Source: Haematobia irritans (Eukaryota; Arthropoda; Insecta; Diptera; Muscidae). From it: a DNA stretch of 64,000 bases. Numbering within the stretch: position 1 is the first letter of the stretch; the number at the start of each line of letters is the position of its first letter. The stretch lies in NCBI RefSeq assembly GCF_050003625.1, contig NC_134398.1, forward strand, positions 78,958,003 to 79,022,002, in the 5' to 3' direction. Shown in pieces: positions 50,455 to 62,519 of this stretch. The position numbers and the translations under genes are program-made. Under the pieces are notes generated by a model that had not been told where the DNA came from, ran no database searches, and saw only the letters and a program-made list of their open reading frames with translations.

Positions 50455-50554
50455 AAAAAATAATTTTAGTGGAATTGATTTTTGGACACGTTAGTTCACC
50501 TATCTTTTACGATGCAATGCTTTCTTCAATCAAGAAATTAATTCAATTCATTTG

Positions 50555-50768
50555 AATATACTCTACACTATAGAATGGGAGGTATACTAACTTTGCAATT
50601 ATCAAGAGTCAGGCCCTATTAGTCGATCTGTAGACGATACGACACTTTGCTACACATCTTTGGCAAATTGAACCTTTCCTAAGGTAACGTCATCAAAAGG
50701 TGGTAATCCCTCAACAAAGGGATCGTTGAGGGATACAAACGATCAAGGATCCAGACCAGACCCTTGCA
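50555..50768 (+). repeat. Diverged repeat-element 5' end and LINE ORF1 fragment, unit 3
   Basis: Equivalent of 25896-26105. Confidence 0.65.
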
Positions 50769-50815
50769 GGGGTGAACAATCCAACGCTTGGTGAATTTTT
50801 CTTCACAATGATAGG
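50769..50815 (-). rRNA. 28S rRNA sliver left of the Bel insertion, unit 3
   Basis: As 35402-35448. Confidence 0.9.
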
Positions 50816-52174
50816 TGTTTAAGTTCAAATGCCGTTTTATTAGTTTGGTTCAATCATATAATCGTTTTTAAGTGTAATCCCGCCGTTAGGATTTGTCTAC
50901 ACCTTCTCTGCCGTTCGTTACGAAAATAAGGACATTTTCTAACGTCAAATGTCATCAACCCCCGCCTTTCGGCATCCAAGCTTTTTGTCATTCACTTTTG
51001 AGACTCTCTCGCTTCTACGAAGGTAAATATTGTTTGACGAACAATAATTGATTAAATAAAGCCCAAATATTTTGGTTCAACTTCTAAACCAGTGCCTTTT
51101 TATTTCTTTTCTACTTTTATGCCACGCATTCATTGGTCCTTCGAGCCGGATAATTGTTGGAAAGTATTAATTCGGTCTTTTTTATTTCTTCCTCGAAGGC
51201 AAAGGCTACGCCAATCACCAACAACAACCAACGATCGACGATCACCATCCTCTACGAGACATTTTCAATTTATTGCACATAAATATAATTATATTATCAA
51301 CAACCAAGGTATGTACTTTCAGTGATAATTAAAAAGTGAGCATATCCTTCGGTGTAAATATAAATAAAACAGAAATAAACACTCGCCTACGGTCGCTTTA
51401 CAACTCGTATTTTATATCGGTTGTACATTAAATCTCTACGAGAAAAAAAAAATTAAATTATCCGTCGGTCTTTAATACCCGGTTACATTGTCATTAAAGT
51501 GTTGAAAAGTGCGTTTAATTCCACTTTGTTTTCGTCCAAATATTCTACGTCAAAGTTGAATTCAATTTCGCTGTATTTCTCCATTTGATTACATTCATAT
51601 TGTTGTGTTTTTCTTTTGGTTTTTGATCTTCGATCTGCATAGAAAAAAAACAAAAACAATTGCATTGGTTGTAAGCATTGGTTTGCCAATAGACATCAAT
51701 AGTAAAGTGTTATACAGTTGCCGTTCCACTTGCTATACACACGTACAGGTGTTACATCCAACATACGTTCGAACTGCATACACGTTCGTTTAATAGCGTG
51801 GGTCGCTTACGGCGCTAAAGTATAAAAATAATTTTTTTCAAGTTCAATTGAGAAAAGTATTTATTGTTGATTCCTATGGATATCGGTCGTTTACTATTAT
51901 CGTTCGTGTTACGTGGTAGTGTACCCTACGGTCGGTCGATATAAACAATAAAATAACAGTATTTATTATATATTATATTATCGTAATATTGACATATTTG
52001 AGTTTCCACGAAACTTTTTGATTTTTTATATTATTGTTGTTGTTGGACCTTACTGGTTCGTAGTGTGCATCTTACAGTCCGTGCATCCTACAATTGGTCA
52101 AGTTGACATTTTACAATTTAAAGTCCACGACTTTTTATTGTTTTGTAATTTTTCCATTTGGCAAGTGATATTCA

Positions 52175-52793
52175 CAATACACTTGCACAAATTTTGTGTA
52201 TCTACGTACACTGGGAGAAATTTTGGATAATATATACACTGAGAGAAACTCTCTCGTAATATATCAAGTTTCAATTTTTTCGATAATTCGCCACGCAAAA
52301 ATCATTCTTTGTATTCTACGATACACTGAAAATATTTTTTGTATTCACGATACACTTGCAAAAATCTTTTGGTAAACAGGGTACACTGGGAAAAATATTG
52401 TAATATTTTCCAAATAAAGATTTTGCATATATTTCGCCACGCGAAAAAGGGTTTCTTGTATTTACGATACACTTGAAGAAACTTTACGTGTTTTCATACA
52501 CTTAGAGAATTTTTTCGCCAATTTTTACAAAAAGTTAAAATACTTATAATTTACCTTACAGAGCTAATTTTAGCTGGTATTTCCAATACACTGTGAGGAA
52601 ATTGGTGTATCGACGATACACTGTAAAAAATTGGTTGTACTCCGTACACTGTGAGAAATTTTCTGATCTCATTTTTTGTGTTTTTGTGGTAATTACGTTA
52701 CCTTGTTCACATTTTTGGTACTTTCGGTACACTGCGCAAAATATTGTGAGTTGACGATACACATTTCGCATACACTGGAAAAAAAACTGCATT
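52175..52793 (+). repeat. TACACTG-type motif array in the Bel leader, unit 3
   Basis: Same array as 36808-37425, with two single-base differences visible near 52713 and 52738. Confidence 0.8.
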
Positions 52794-52910
52794 TTCATTT
52801 GTTCGACGACAAATCGAAGTAGCGTTTGGATCGATTTATACTCTTTTCGAGAGTTTTGGACATCACGTGTCAATTTTTTCGCCCTTTAAGTTTGACAGTA
52901 CTTGGTCATA

Positions 52911-54977
52911 ATGACTACTACACCACTGACTGCTTTCACAAGAGCAACTGACGCAGTAGTCCGATTTGAAACGAAGTTTCACAGTTTGCGAGACGATGAT
53001 TTAACCGCCTATAGACTAGAATGTCATGGTTCCGAGGCTAAGTCGTTGTGGGAAAAAGTTAAGAGCTTATTCGACGAATGTCTTGACTTTGTGTCCACAC
53101 AGAGCAACGCAACCGAGGCAGTCGCCGCTGCTGACAGCAAATATGACGTGGCTTATAATTGTTATCTGAATGTCATGGAGTCAATTCAACGTAAATTGGA
53201 GGCACTACGTGCACCATCTAAGCATTCTGCTAAATCGCCTCGGTTGGAGGACCAAACATCACTTTTGAATGTTTCCCATAGGTCCGATGAGTCACGCGGC
53301 TCTTCTATCAGCTCTAGGGGAGACAATAGTTCCTCCCACAGTCTCAATCTGCCGCCTTGTGATATAGATGTTTTTGACGGCGATTTTCTCAATTGGCCGA
53401 CATTTAGAGATTTCTTCACAGCGGTGTACATTAACAATAGCCGACTTAGCGATATTGAGAAATTGTGTCATTTGCTCAAGAAGACCAGTGGTGAAGCTCG
53501 CGAGGTTGTTTCGAAATTTCCGCTCACGCATAGAAGCTTCGCTCTTGCGTGGAAGGCACTAAGGGGTACTTATGATAATACCCGCCTATTGGTGAATCAC
53601 CAACTCAAATTATTATTCGATTTACCAGTCTTGGAGTCTGAGACCAGTTCAGGACTGAAGAAACTACAACGTGGTATCTCGACATGCATTTCGACAATGT
53701 CTATCTACGATGTGGCCACTGACGATTGGGATCCCATCCTCGTCTTTTTATGCCTTCAGAGGTTGCCGAAATGTACTGTTACACTTTGGGAACAGAGTAT
53801 TAAAGACAAGTCTGCTTTGTCTTCTTGGTCAGATTTGGACTTCTTTCTCACGGAAAGAATCCAGACATTGACATGTCTTCGCGATATCCGCGGCATTGAC
53901 GCCAGGCCTCCGGCCAACAAAAGAATTCGCTCGCATTTCACGAATGCGAAAACGACTCGTTCCCCAACAAGTACGCCTCCTTCCTCCCAATCCTCTCCTG
54001 ATAGATTATGCGTTCTCTGTCGACGACAGCATCACCTCAGAACGTGTTCTAGGTTTCATAATCTTTCAGTTCTTGAGAGGATGAATATTATTAGGCGCCA
54101 TCAGTGCTGCATGAATTGTCTGTCCCGCAGACATGTTGCAGCTAATTGCCCCAGCGCATATGATTGCGGTAAATGTGGTAGAAGACACCACACTCTTCTG
54201 CACAGGGATATATCAAATGATCCCATAACTGCTCCGGTCGTTTCCGCTCCGCTTATACGAGATACCGGGGTAGCATCAGTGGATACCGATCAACCTTCTA
54301 CATCGACTGGCATTGTGTCAGGGACGTCGAATAGACAGGTATTCCATACTTCGCGTACTGGAAATGTATTATTAGGAACTGCAATGGTGAATATCGTTCA
54401 CCAGGGTATCACGTATCCTGCTAGGGCCTTGATAGATCCCGCTTCGGAATCATCCTTTATTACGGAAGGATTGCGGAACCGACTTGGACTGAGCACGTCT
54501 TCGACTTCGGCTACAATTTCTGGAGTGAATCAAAGTGTTTCGATCACGTCGAGAGAACTTTGTTCACTTTGCATTGGTACCCCACTAGATGAGTCGCTCC
54601 TACTGGAGACTACAGCGTACGTTCTTCCGAACATTTCCGGCAACCTGCCATCTTTTTCTCTAAATCGTGACATTGTGTCTAGCATGCCAAATCTACGTTT
54701 GGCTGACCCCAATTTATTTGTTTGTCGTCCTGTTGACCTTCTGTTGGGCGCGGATCTTTATCCGAAAATTTTGTTGGACGGTACGAGAACGAATATTTCG
54801 GGATCGCTACTAGCGCAAAACACAGTCTTCGGCGGGGTTGTCACGGGTCCTATCCCTTCTTCGAATATTTCAGTCTACACGACTACTGTGGACCTCTCCG
54901 AGGAAACTAGTCTTGACGAGACACGTCTCCGCACTTTGGGAACTAGAAGAGCTTCCCCGACGTCCTCTCTTATCTGA
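52911..54977 (+). CDS. Bel-Pao Gag-protease polyprotein, truncated at the protease/RT border
   Basis: From ATG 52911 (MTTTPLTAFTRATDAV) the frame is open for 688 codons, so the unit 3 copy keeps the original start that unit 2 has lost. Gag spans ~1-330, with the DUF1759-type motif PPCDIDVFDGDFLNWPTF at about 150-170 and VNHQLKLLFDLP. CCHC knuckles lie at ~365-435. Protease (DUF1758 type) is at ~490-660, with ARALIDPASESSFI and PVDLLLGADLYP. The protein should continue into RT but stops after TLGTRRASPTSSLI at 54977. Gag forms the particle and protease processes it. Alone it could serve only as a Gag donor. Whether it is expressed is unknown. Confidence 0.85.
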   Translation: MTTTPLTAFTRATDAVVRFETKFHSLRDDDLTAYRLECHGSEAKSLWEKVKSLFDECLDFVSTQSNATEAVAAADSKYDVAYNCYLNVMESIQRKLEALRAPSKHSAKSPRLEDQTSLLNVSHRSDESRGSSISSRGDNSSSHSLNLPPCDIDVFDGDFLNWPTFRDFFTAVYINNSRLSDIEKLCHLLKKTSGEAREVVSKFPLTHRSFALAWKALRGTYDNTRLLVNHQLKLLFDLPVLESETSSGLKKLQRGISTCISTMSIYDVATDDWDPILVFLCLQRLPKCTVTLWEQSIKDKSALSSWSDLDFFLTERIQTLTCLRDIRGIDARPPANKRIRSHFTNAKTTRSPTSTPPSSQSSPDRLCVLCRRQHHLRTCSRFHNLSVLERMNIIRRHQCCMNCLSRRHVAANCPSAYDCGKCGRRHHTLLHRDISNDPITAPVVSAPLIRDTGVASVDTDQPSTSTGIVSGTSNRQVFHTSRTGNVLLGTAMVNIVHQGITYPARALIDPASESSFITEGLRNRLGLSTSSTSATISGVNQSVSITSRELCSLCIGTPLDESLLLETTAYVLPNISGNLPSFSLNRDIVSSMPNLRLADPNLFVCRPVDLLLGADLYPKILLDGTRTNISGSLLAQNTVFGGVVTGPIPSSNISVYTTTVDLSEETSLDETRLRTLGTRRASPTSSLI

Positions 54978-56762
54978 TTCAGATAAGCTTTGCGGGTAAA
55001 ATTATGAAAAGACAAACCGACGGGATTCTGAGTGAAGATACTCTTCATCTCAAAACTTATTTCTCCGGACAAATCAGAAATCAAGGACGGGTTGCCTGAC
55101 ACACTTTCTTCGAAATGAGGCATTCTTCTTGTGAAAACCATGAATTAAGACGATTCACCACGACTTTGTCCGGGGGTATATATGGTTATACCATATGAGG
55201 CCAGTTTAGGTTACGCCTACAAATGAAAATTTGTTATCTGTCTTATCGCCGGTCATCCACCGATAAAAAGACAATTTGACTTCGATTGGTTTTCACTGCC
55301 TTGAATGACATTTTTACACGTCGGTCCGACTCAACAATCTGACTTGTTTCTCCTCGTTTTGAGGAGGAGGTTGTATAAATTCGTGTACAATTGCGATATC
55401 ACACAGATGTATACAGACATATATATGTTGACCCGTCCTAGACATTTCTGCATTGAATACAGTTAAGATATTCTCTGCAAAATATTATCCGGAACTTTTA
55501 GTTACAGACAGTGACTTGGACAACTTTTGCATTTGGCTGACGACACGGAGAATGGGTTTCCTCTTTATGTACAAGTCCTACGGAAGTGCATGTACGTTGA
55601 CGACGTATTGACGGGGTACCATAATTTGAGTAATGCGTCTGGTTCAAGGGGCAATATACACCATAATTCTGAGCTGTCTTCTCACATAGAGCGCGACGCT
55701 ATTTTACCACTACTGGTTTTAACAATGGGATTATGTGGAATGCTTTACAGGTCACGCCTTGATGATAACCCACGGTTATATTTACAAAACTGTCTGCTTT
55801 TTACGAAAGCGGTAACTTTACATGCTACCTTTGATTTGTCCACGACATTCTCGACGAGAACTATTACTCCCCACTACGTGGAAATTAGGTCGTCTTCGCG
55901 ATGTTCATCCGGGTACTAACGGTCGTCGTTTGTTCAAATGGATTACATCCTTGTCTTTTAGGGAGTTAACATAGGTCTATCTGTCGCGTTATGCTCGCGT
56001 CCTCCCTAGTTTTTGTTACGTGAAAAATCTTTGGGTTGATGGCCGCGTTCGAATCGCAATAGATTGGACTACAAGTTGTAAGGCGACCTACGGGTTCTGG
56101 TCACCCTGACCATTATGTTAATTTGGTTTTCCGTTCCGAAATCTTTCTATATTTTCATAGATAGAAAACATAGCAAAGATGGCTGCTACCCTTCCAGAGT
56201 CTGAGGACGACGTCCCCATGTTGGATGAGGAACGGGAGATTAATTCTAGCATCGCACCCCTTGCCGATGAACATACCATCAGTACGACTACTGATTCTGC
56301 CATTCTGGCCGACAATGTTGCAACAGCAACCAATAAAAAACCGTTGACGACGGCTTCTGGGGTTCCTCCAGGAGAATTGTTTGTGGCTTCGCCACCCCAT
56401 ATCACACTTGGGTGTAAGGTAGTCTTCAACTGCCTTCTGACTTTACGAGTCCTCGACACCCGGCTCTTCCGAGTCAAATTTATTTGAAATTTAAAAATCG
56501 ATCGGGCTTAACGAGTCCATTTACGATCGCGTGCTTGACGAGCACATTTGTAAATATGAATTTGTTTTTGAAAAAATGAAACATGAATTGGAAACCATAA
56601 CAAGAGAACAAAAAAAGAATTGAACTAAAATAAAATGCTCATTTTTGTTAACTGAAATGTACATTCTGTATACTTTCACTATTTCCTTATTGAATATGTA
56701 AATATTATTTAACTTATTCTTAAATTTTGCAACATGGCTGGATGTTGCAAGGCGGGCGGCAA
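54978..56762 (+). pseudogene. Bel pol remnants and 3' region, unit 3
   Basis: Same scrap of RT with YVDDVLTG (about 55590) and same unrecognised 102-codon frame (56179-56487) as unit 2. Confidence 0.7.
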
Positions 56763-57079
56763 TGTTTAAGTTCAAATGCCGTTTTATTAGTTTGGTTCAA
56801 TCATATAATCGTTTTTAAGTGTAATCCCGCCGTTAGGATTTGTCTACACCTTCTCTGCCTTTCGGTACGAAAATAAGGACATTTTCTAACGTCAAATGTC
56901 ATCAACCCCCGCCTTTCGGCATCCAAGCTTTTTGTCATTCACTTTTGAGACTCTCTCGCTTCTACGAAGGTAAATATTGTTTGACGAACAATAATTGATT
57001 AAATAAAGCCCAAATATTTTGGTTCAACTTCTAAACCAGTGCCTTTTTATTTCTTTTCTACTTTTATGCCACGCATTCA

Positions 57080-57645
57080 ATAGGAAGAGACGACATCGAA
57101 GGATCAAAAGGCGACGTCGCTATGAACGCTTGGCCGCCACAAGCCAGTTTTCCCTGTGGTAACTTTTCTGACACCTCTTGTTAAAAAATCCTTAAACCAA
57201 AAGGATCGATAGGCCGAGCTTTTGCTGTCCCTGTGTGTACTGAACACCGAGATCAAGTCAGCGTTTGCCCCAGTCAAACTCCCTACCTGTCAATGTTCTT
57301 GTATTGGATCATACCTGTGTATTGTCGTATTTGAAATTTGGTATAACTCCACCAAATTTCAAATACGACAATAGCACCGAAATACCATGATCTCATCGAG
57401 ATTTGTTTACAATTATATAACAAACTCTTAGTACTTTGATCAAGAAGCTTGCATCAAACTCCAATACCATAAGATATATAAATATACCCGTAAAATGGCT
57501 AAGAAATGATACACGTTCCACTTAATAAAGTAAGTAAGGAAACAATAAGAGTAGTGGTATTTCATTGTCGATAAAGGCCCGAGGACCAATATCTCCCACT
57601 TATTCTACATCTCTTTGTCTCCATTCATTGTCCATAGGGACAGTA

Positions 57646-57691
<46 letters not shown>

Positions 57692-57702
57692 ACATTTGAC
57701 TA
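57080..57702 (-). rRNA. 28S rRNA fragment downstream of the R2 site, unit 3
   Basis: As 41712-42419 but with a deletion of about 85-90 bp at about 57623: the block containing GCCAAATTAGAGTAAAGC to GGTATCGCTAGG is missing. A G-to-A change in the conserved GACGAGGC block (57690) is also present. Confidence 0.95.
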
Positions 57703-58009
57703 TTTAAATCATCCTTTATTTCCTACAAAAACCCTAATACAATAAAGCTACTTAATTTCTATATAACTTCATTCAAGTACAGGATATACATTTTGTAACA
57801 ACAAAGAAAGTGTTAATTATATAACATTGCACCATCTTCTTCATCTTCGTCTCCACCGCTAATTTAGTCATAACTGTTAAATCTGCCCGAGACTCCGTCC
57901 CTCATGAACACCATACCTGGTTCAAATCAATCCGCACACACGCATCTCATAACAACATTGGGGAAATCGGGTCATCCTGCTTGACCCCTCTGTTCACGGG
58001 CACCCAGCT

Positions 58010-58700
58010 GCTTCCACCATCAAATGTTGTCATCGCACCCTCAGCGCTCTTTCAATGCTGGCATGCGACACGATGTCGAACGCTTTAGAGACGTCTAGCG
58101 ACACCAAACACACTGAGCGTTAGTCACTGCAACATTAGCGAAGCATCCATCAAGCCGACTAAAACCCCGCTGCATTTTGCAAATCGGCACCCACTCCAAC
58201 CTCTTGCTTAACATCCTGTGCATTAAACGTATGAACATGGAGGAAATCGTAATTGGCCTCCAGTCTGCCGTTGCACCCGACTCCCCGCTATCGCCTTAGG
58301 GATCAACACTGTTCTGCTTCGCTTTAGGGCCTCCGGTGTGTACCCCAAAAGCATACATCCATTGAATAGTAGCAGCAAGCTGCTAATATTCGTGTTTCTT
58401 AACACCCTCAGCGAGATACCATCCGGCCCCGGCGTGTCGTTCCTCATGACCTTCAACGATATAGTCACCTCGTCCCTGGTAAACGGCTTTGACGCGACCG
58501 TTACCTCAGCGAACTCAATTGCGGCCTCATCTGCACCAGAGGGAGCTGAAAAAATTGCCTCATATCGCTCCTCTACCTCCCTGATATTTAGCACGTCTCT
58601 CGGCTCCCAGCCTACCCCATCAATTATACGCCAGTCCTATCGGATTCTGATCGTATTCACGCTGTGCCATCCTGAACTCAGGCACCCTGCGCCTCCTCTG
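58010..58700 (-). pseudogene. R2 reverse transcriptase remnant, unit 3
   Basis: Same conserved stretch as unit 2 (NDTPGPDGISL, RTVLIPKA), with an extra frameshift near 58292 that cuts the frame after RTVLIPKAIAG. Motif A and B scraps follow in other frames, to about 57980. Confidence 0.85.
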
Positions 58701-59269
58701 CCTGAACTCTCCCCAGATGACATATCGGTCCTCCGCAACCGATAATGACCCAACACGTTGTCCTCGCCCCCGTCAACCTGCGAGCCAATTCATCCAGTGC
58801 CAATCTATCACCAGGGCTGCCCTAGATGCGGTCTCTAAGCGGCTCCTCTCCAGCCCCAATCTGTAGCGCACTGATAGCGTCCCTCAGGGGGTCATATACT
58901 GTATGATCAGGGGCATGCTCCTCCGCAGACTCATATTCCGAGCTGACATCACTATCGCCCATCCTGCTGGTACCCATGTTCTCTTCCACCAGCCTTGCCG
59001 CTCCACAGTGGTCGGTGTTATATGGAGTTAGCGGCCAAAAATACTTCCAGTATAGGTATCATCGTGAAACTTCGGTCACGGCTTTATAATTATGTCACGA
59101 CTATTTAATGATAAAATGGGATTGATTGATGACGTTTTGGTATATGCCACCATATAGACCGATCTCCCGATTTTACTTCTCGGGCTTCTAGAAATTGTAT
59201 TTTCTATCCGATTTGGCTGAAATTTGAAATCTAAAGGTATTTTAGGACCAAAAGTAGGTGAGCTGAAAA

Positions 59270-60008
59270 TAGGGATGCCAGATTTTGAAGAGGCAAAAAG
59301 AGCACATTCAGCTTATAAAAAGAGCACATACGAAAAAATAGAGCACACTTTTTCAAATAAAAGAAAAACATTTAATTCCAATTTATTGAAATATAATTCA
59401 TTTAAACATAACAAAAAGGTTCATACCATAAACATAAATAACCCACTTTCAACTCAAGCTTATTTTTTTACAATACTTTGCAAGTCATTTTTTGGTGTTT
59501 TCGTGAAAAACGTTATAGAAGAAGTTTGTTTACATTTAGAACAGAGTACAAAGTGAAGAAGCAACATCGGCGTGCTCTTCTACGACTCTCATATATAAAG
59601 TAAAACACTCAAAGACTGTAATTATAACAAGATGTCCAAATTGCCTCTGGTTCTTGATCATACCTATTTTTTCCCAACTCTCTCATACATGTATGGAGCT
59701 AAACTCATGAGCCTATTGGAAAAAGAGGAAGCATATAGACATGTTGTTAAATCAGATAATCTTTGAAAACACTATTTAATTAAAAAATAACGGCTAGGAA
59801 AATCTCTTAGTGTAACATTTACGTATTTTCAGTTTACTTTTACCATTTATTGAATCGATTTGGATTAATATTTGTTGTGATGCATAAAAAGAGCACTTAA
59901 CTAAAAATAGAACACTTTTGCGTGCTCTTTTGGCCTGTCTTGTTTTAAGAGCACATTTTGTAAAAAAGAGCACATGTGTTCTTTAAAAGAGCACGTCTGG
60001 CATCCCTA
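59270..60008. mobile_element. hAT-type MITE (739 bp), nested
   Basis: Perfect 13-bp inverted ends, TAGGGATGCCAGA ... TCTGGCATCCCTA, with a perfect 8-bp duplication GCTGAAAA (59262-59269 and 60009-60016), the hAT signature. AGAGCAC words repeat near both ends. The open frame 59224-59556 crosses the left end and is chance. Confidence 0.95.
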
Positions 60009-60886
60009 GCTGAAAATGGTGTGTATCGGTCCATTTTTTGGTATAGACCGATCACCCAATTTTACTTCTTGGGCTTCTAGGAACCATAGTTTCTATCCGA
60101 TTTCTCTGAAATTGGAAATCTAGAGGTATTTTAGGACCACAAATAGGAGTGCCGAAAATGGCGTCTATCGGTCCATGTGTTTATATGCGCTCATACACTG
60201 GTAGAAAAGGTTTCGTTAATACGATGAATTTCTACGTTGTATTAACGAAATTCTTCATTAAAAGTCAGCCATCGTAGCATTTCGTTATAACAACGTAATT
60301 TTACGTTATATTTACGAAACCCTTTATGGAGTATATTTCGTAGTATTAACGAATATTATTCGTTGTATGAATGAAATTTATTCATTGTATGGATGCAGCT
60401 TATACGTTGTATGAACGAAAATCATTCATTGTATGAACCCAGTTTTTTCATTGTATGAATGAAAGGCGAACGTTGTATAAATGAAGACAAACGTTATATT
60501 AATGAAACCCAACCAATTATTGCATTTGAATGTAGTCATTGGTAGTGTATTATTTTTTGTTAAGATCTTTGAAATAGGATTTATATACTCGTACAGTAGG
60601 ATTAAAAATTTACACTAAATTTCTTGCGAATATACAAAAAACTCCAATTTAACTTACTCACCATCTATGCTTATTATTCGCAACGAAACTGTAATGAGCC
60701 TGTGCACTCTTCAACGAAAAGAACGTAAATGTTGTTAAGGTTTGCCCATCAGACAAGTTTTCTGTTGAACTTTTTACCGTTTGTTTTTCAAGACGCACAC
60801 GCAAACATGAGCTTATTGCCATGCTTAGATGTGTATGTACAAATTACATAGACGCTACAGATGTATTAGAGAGAGAGTATGGGGAG

Positions 60887-61627
60887 CAGGGATGGAAAAT
60901 GCAGTACTATAGTACTTTTTTCAATACTTTTTCACCCCGGTCAGTACCGTAGTACCCCCGCGAATGATTTAGTACCTTTTGTGTAACATTTTTGAGTCGA
61001 TATCAGATTTATGGTACAATAGCTTTGACAAAATATTTTAATAATATTAATATTTTGAGAAAGTCTTTACCAACCTTATTTGCTAATAGTCTTTTACAAA
61101 TATGGCAAAACAGACATGTTCATGTGGGAAGAAAATCTCGATTTTGTAAAAGACATAGTCAAAAACAGGATTTTATTGAACTTCAAGAATGTTTTAGTCG
61201 AAAAAGGAATGCGATTCTATATTATCGATTTTTTATTTCGGTAGAAAATGTTGTCAAATTTTTATTTCTATATAGAATATTTGCAAAATTTTATTTTTAT
61301 AGAAAATTTTGTCAAAATTTTATTTCAATTGAAAATTTTGTACAAATTTTATTTCTATAGGAAATTTTTGCAAAATTTTATTTCTATAGAAAAAATTTTG
61401 CAACATTTTTTTTCTACAGATTTTTTTTGCAAAATTTTATTTCTATAGAAAATTTTTGCAAAATTTTATTTATATAGAAAATTTTGTCAAAATTTTATTT
61501 TCTTTAAAATTTAGTCTTTTGACAATAATTTTCCAGTGAAATTTTTGTTGAAATTTAGTAAAAAGTACCTTTCCGCTCAAAAAATACCTTTTTTGTACTT
61601 TCTTAAAAATTCTATTTTCCATCCCCA
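60887..61627. mobile_element. hAT-like MITE nested inside the TTCGTTAATA element
   Basis: Ends CAGGGATGGAAAAT ... ATTTTCCATCCCCA with near-matching 8-bp flanks (ATGGGGAG, TTGGGGAG). GTACTATAGTACTTTTT words lie near the left end and AAAAAGTACCTTT words near the right. The interior includes a copy of the 29-bp AT minisatellite (61245-61500). Confidence 0.75.
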
Positions 61628-61633
61628 TTGGGG

Positions 61634-61665
61634 AGACGTTTTAGAGAGAGAGAGAGAGAGAGAGA
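61634..61665. repeat. (GA)n microsatellite
   Basis: A run of about 12 GA units, next to a shorter one at 60869-60876 on the other side of the MITE, so the MITE landed in or near a GA tract. Confidence 0.9.
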
Positions 61666-62519
61666 GTACGGAGAGGCAGAAATACTCAAACTCCCATTCG
61701 TATTATTAATGAACATATTTCATTAATATAACGAAATATAACAATTAAAAAATTTATTTTTTAACGATCCATATCATTATATTAACGATCGCTTTCGTTT
61801 TGTAAATGAAATTTTCAATTCCAGTTTCGATGTATATAAAACGACAGTGTTTTAAGGGCTAAAAGTTTGCAAAATTTACTCTCTATGTGCAAATGATTGT
61901 AAAAATTTCATCTTGGAAATTTTTTTTATTCTAATTCTTGAAAAAATTACAGTCAATATTCGTAATATTAACGAAACGTGTTTCATTAATATAACGAAAA
62001 ACCAAAACACAAAATTGTCTTTTAAGGATTGATTTCGTTGTATTAACGATCACTTTCGTTCTTATAACGAAAAATTTCGTAATATTAACGAAAAATAATC
62101 AACGAAGTCCGTTCGTTAATAGTACGAACCATTATTCTACCAGTGTATAGACCGATATCCCGATTTTACTTCTTGGGCTTCTAGAAACCGTATTTTCTAT
62201 CTGATTTGCCTTAAACTTCAAATACAGAGGTATTTTAGGACCACAAATAGGTGTGAAGAAAATGATGGTGATAGGTTCATGTTCATAGCCCCCATATATA
62301 CAGATCTTCCGATTTTATTTTTTGGGCTTCTAGAAAACGTACTTTCTATCCGATTTGCCTAAAATTTAAAATCTAGAATTATTTTAAGATCACAAATAAA
62401 TGTAACGGAAATGAGGTGAATCAGCCCATGTGCTGGAATAGCCCACGTATAGACCGATCTCCCGATTTTACTCCAAGGGCAGTAGTTTTTATCCGATTTT
62501 CATGAAATAGTAAAATAAG

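Larger units (their letters stand above)
50816..57079 (+). mobile_element. Bel-Pao LTR retrotransposon inserted in 28S, unit 3 (6264 bp)
   Basis: LTRs 50816-51132 and 56763-57079; target duplication ATAGG at 50811-50815 and 57080-57084. Same site as unit 2, so this is a duplicate and not a second insertion. Its 5' LTR has a small cluster of changes (GCCGTTCGTTACG for GCCTTTCGGTACG) not seen in the other three LTRs. Confidence 0.95.
60196..62145. mobile_element. TIR element with TTCGTTAATA-rich arms (1950 bp), nested
   Basis: Ends CACTGGTAGAA ... TTCTACCAGTG, flanked by TA (60194-60195, 62146-62147). The arms (60210-60490 and 61960-62130) are full of TATTAACGAAA/TTTCGTTAATA words. Non-coding. 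Contains the hAT MITE at 60887. Confidence 0.88.
59155..62510 (+). repeat. Diverged ~150-bp tandem units (interrupted)
   Basis: Units share GACCGATCTCCCGATTTTAC, TTCTATCCGATTTGGCTGAA and GGTATTTTAGGACCA; they occur at about 59155, 60045, 62150, 62290 and 62450. The order of conserved words (ACCGATC-CC-GATTT, TCCGAT-GCTGAAATTTG, ATCGGTCCAT, CCCCCATATA) is the same as in the 153-bp repeats of the element at 6396, so the two repeat families look homologous. Confidence 0.75.
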
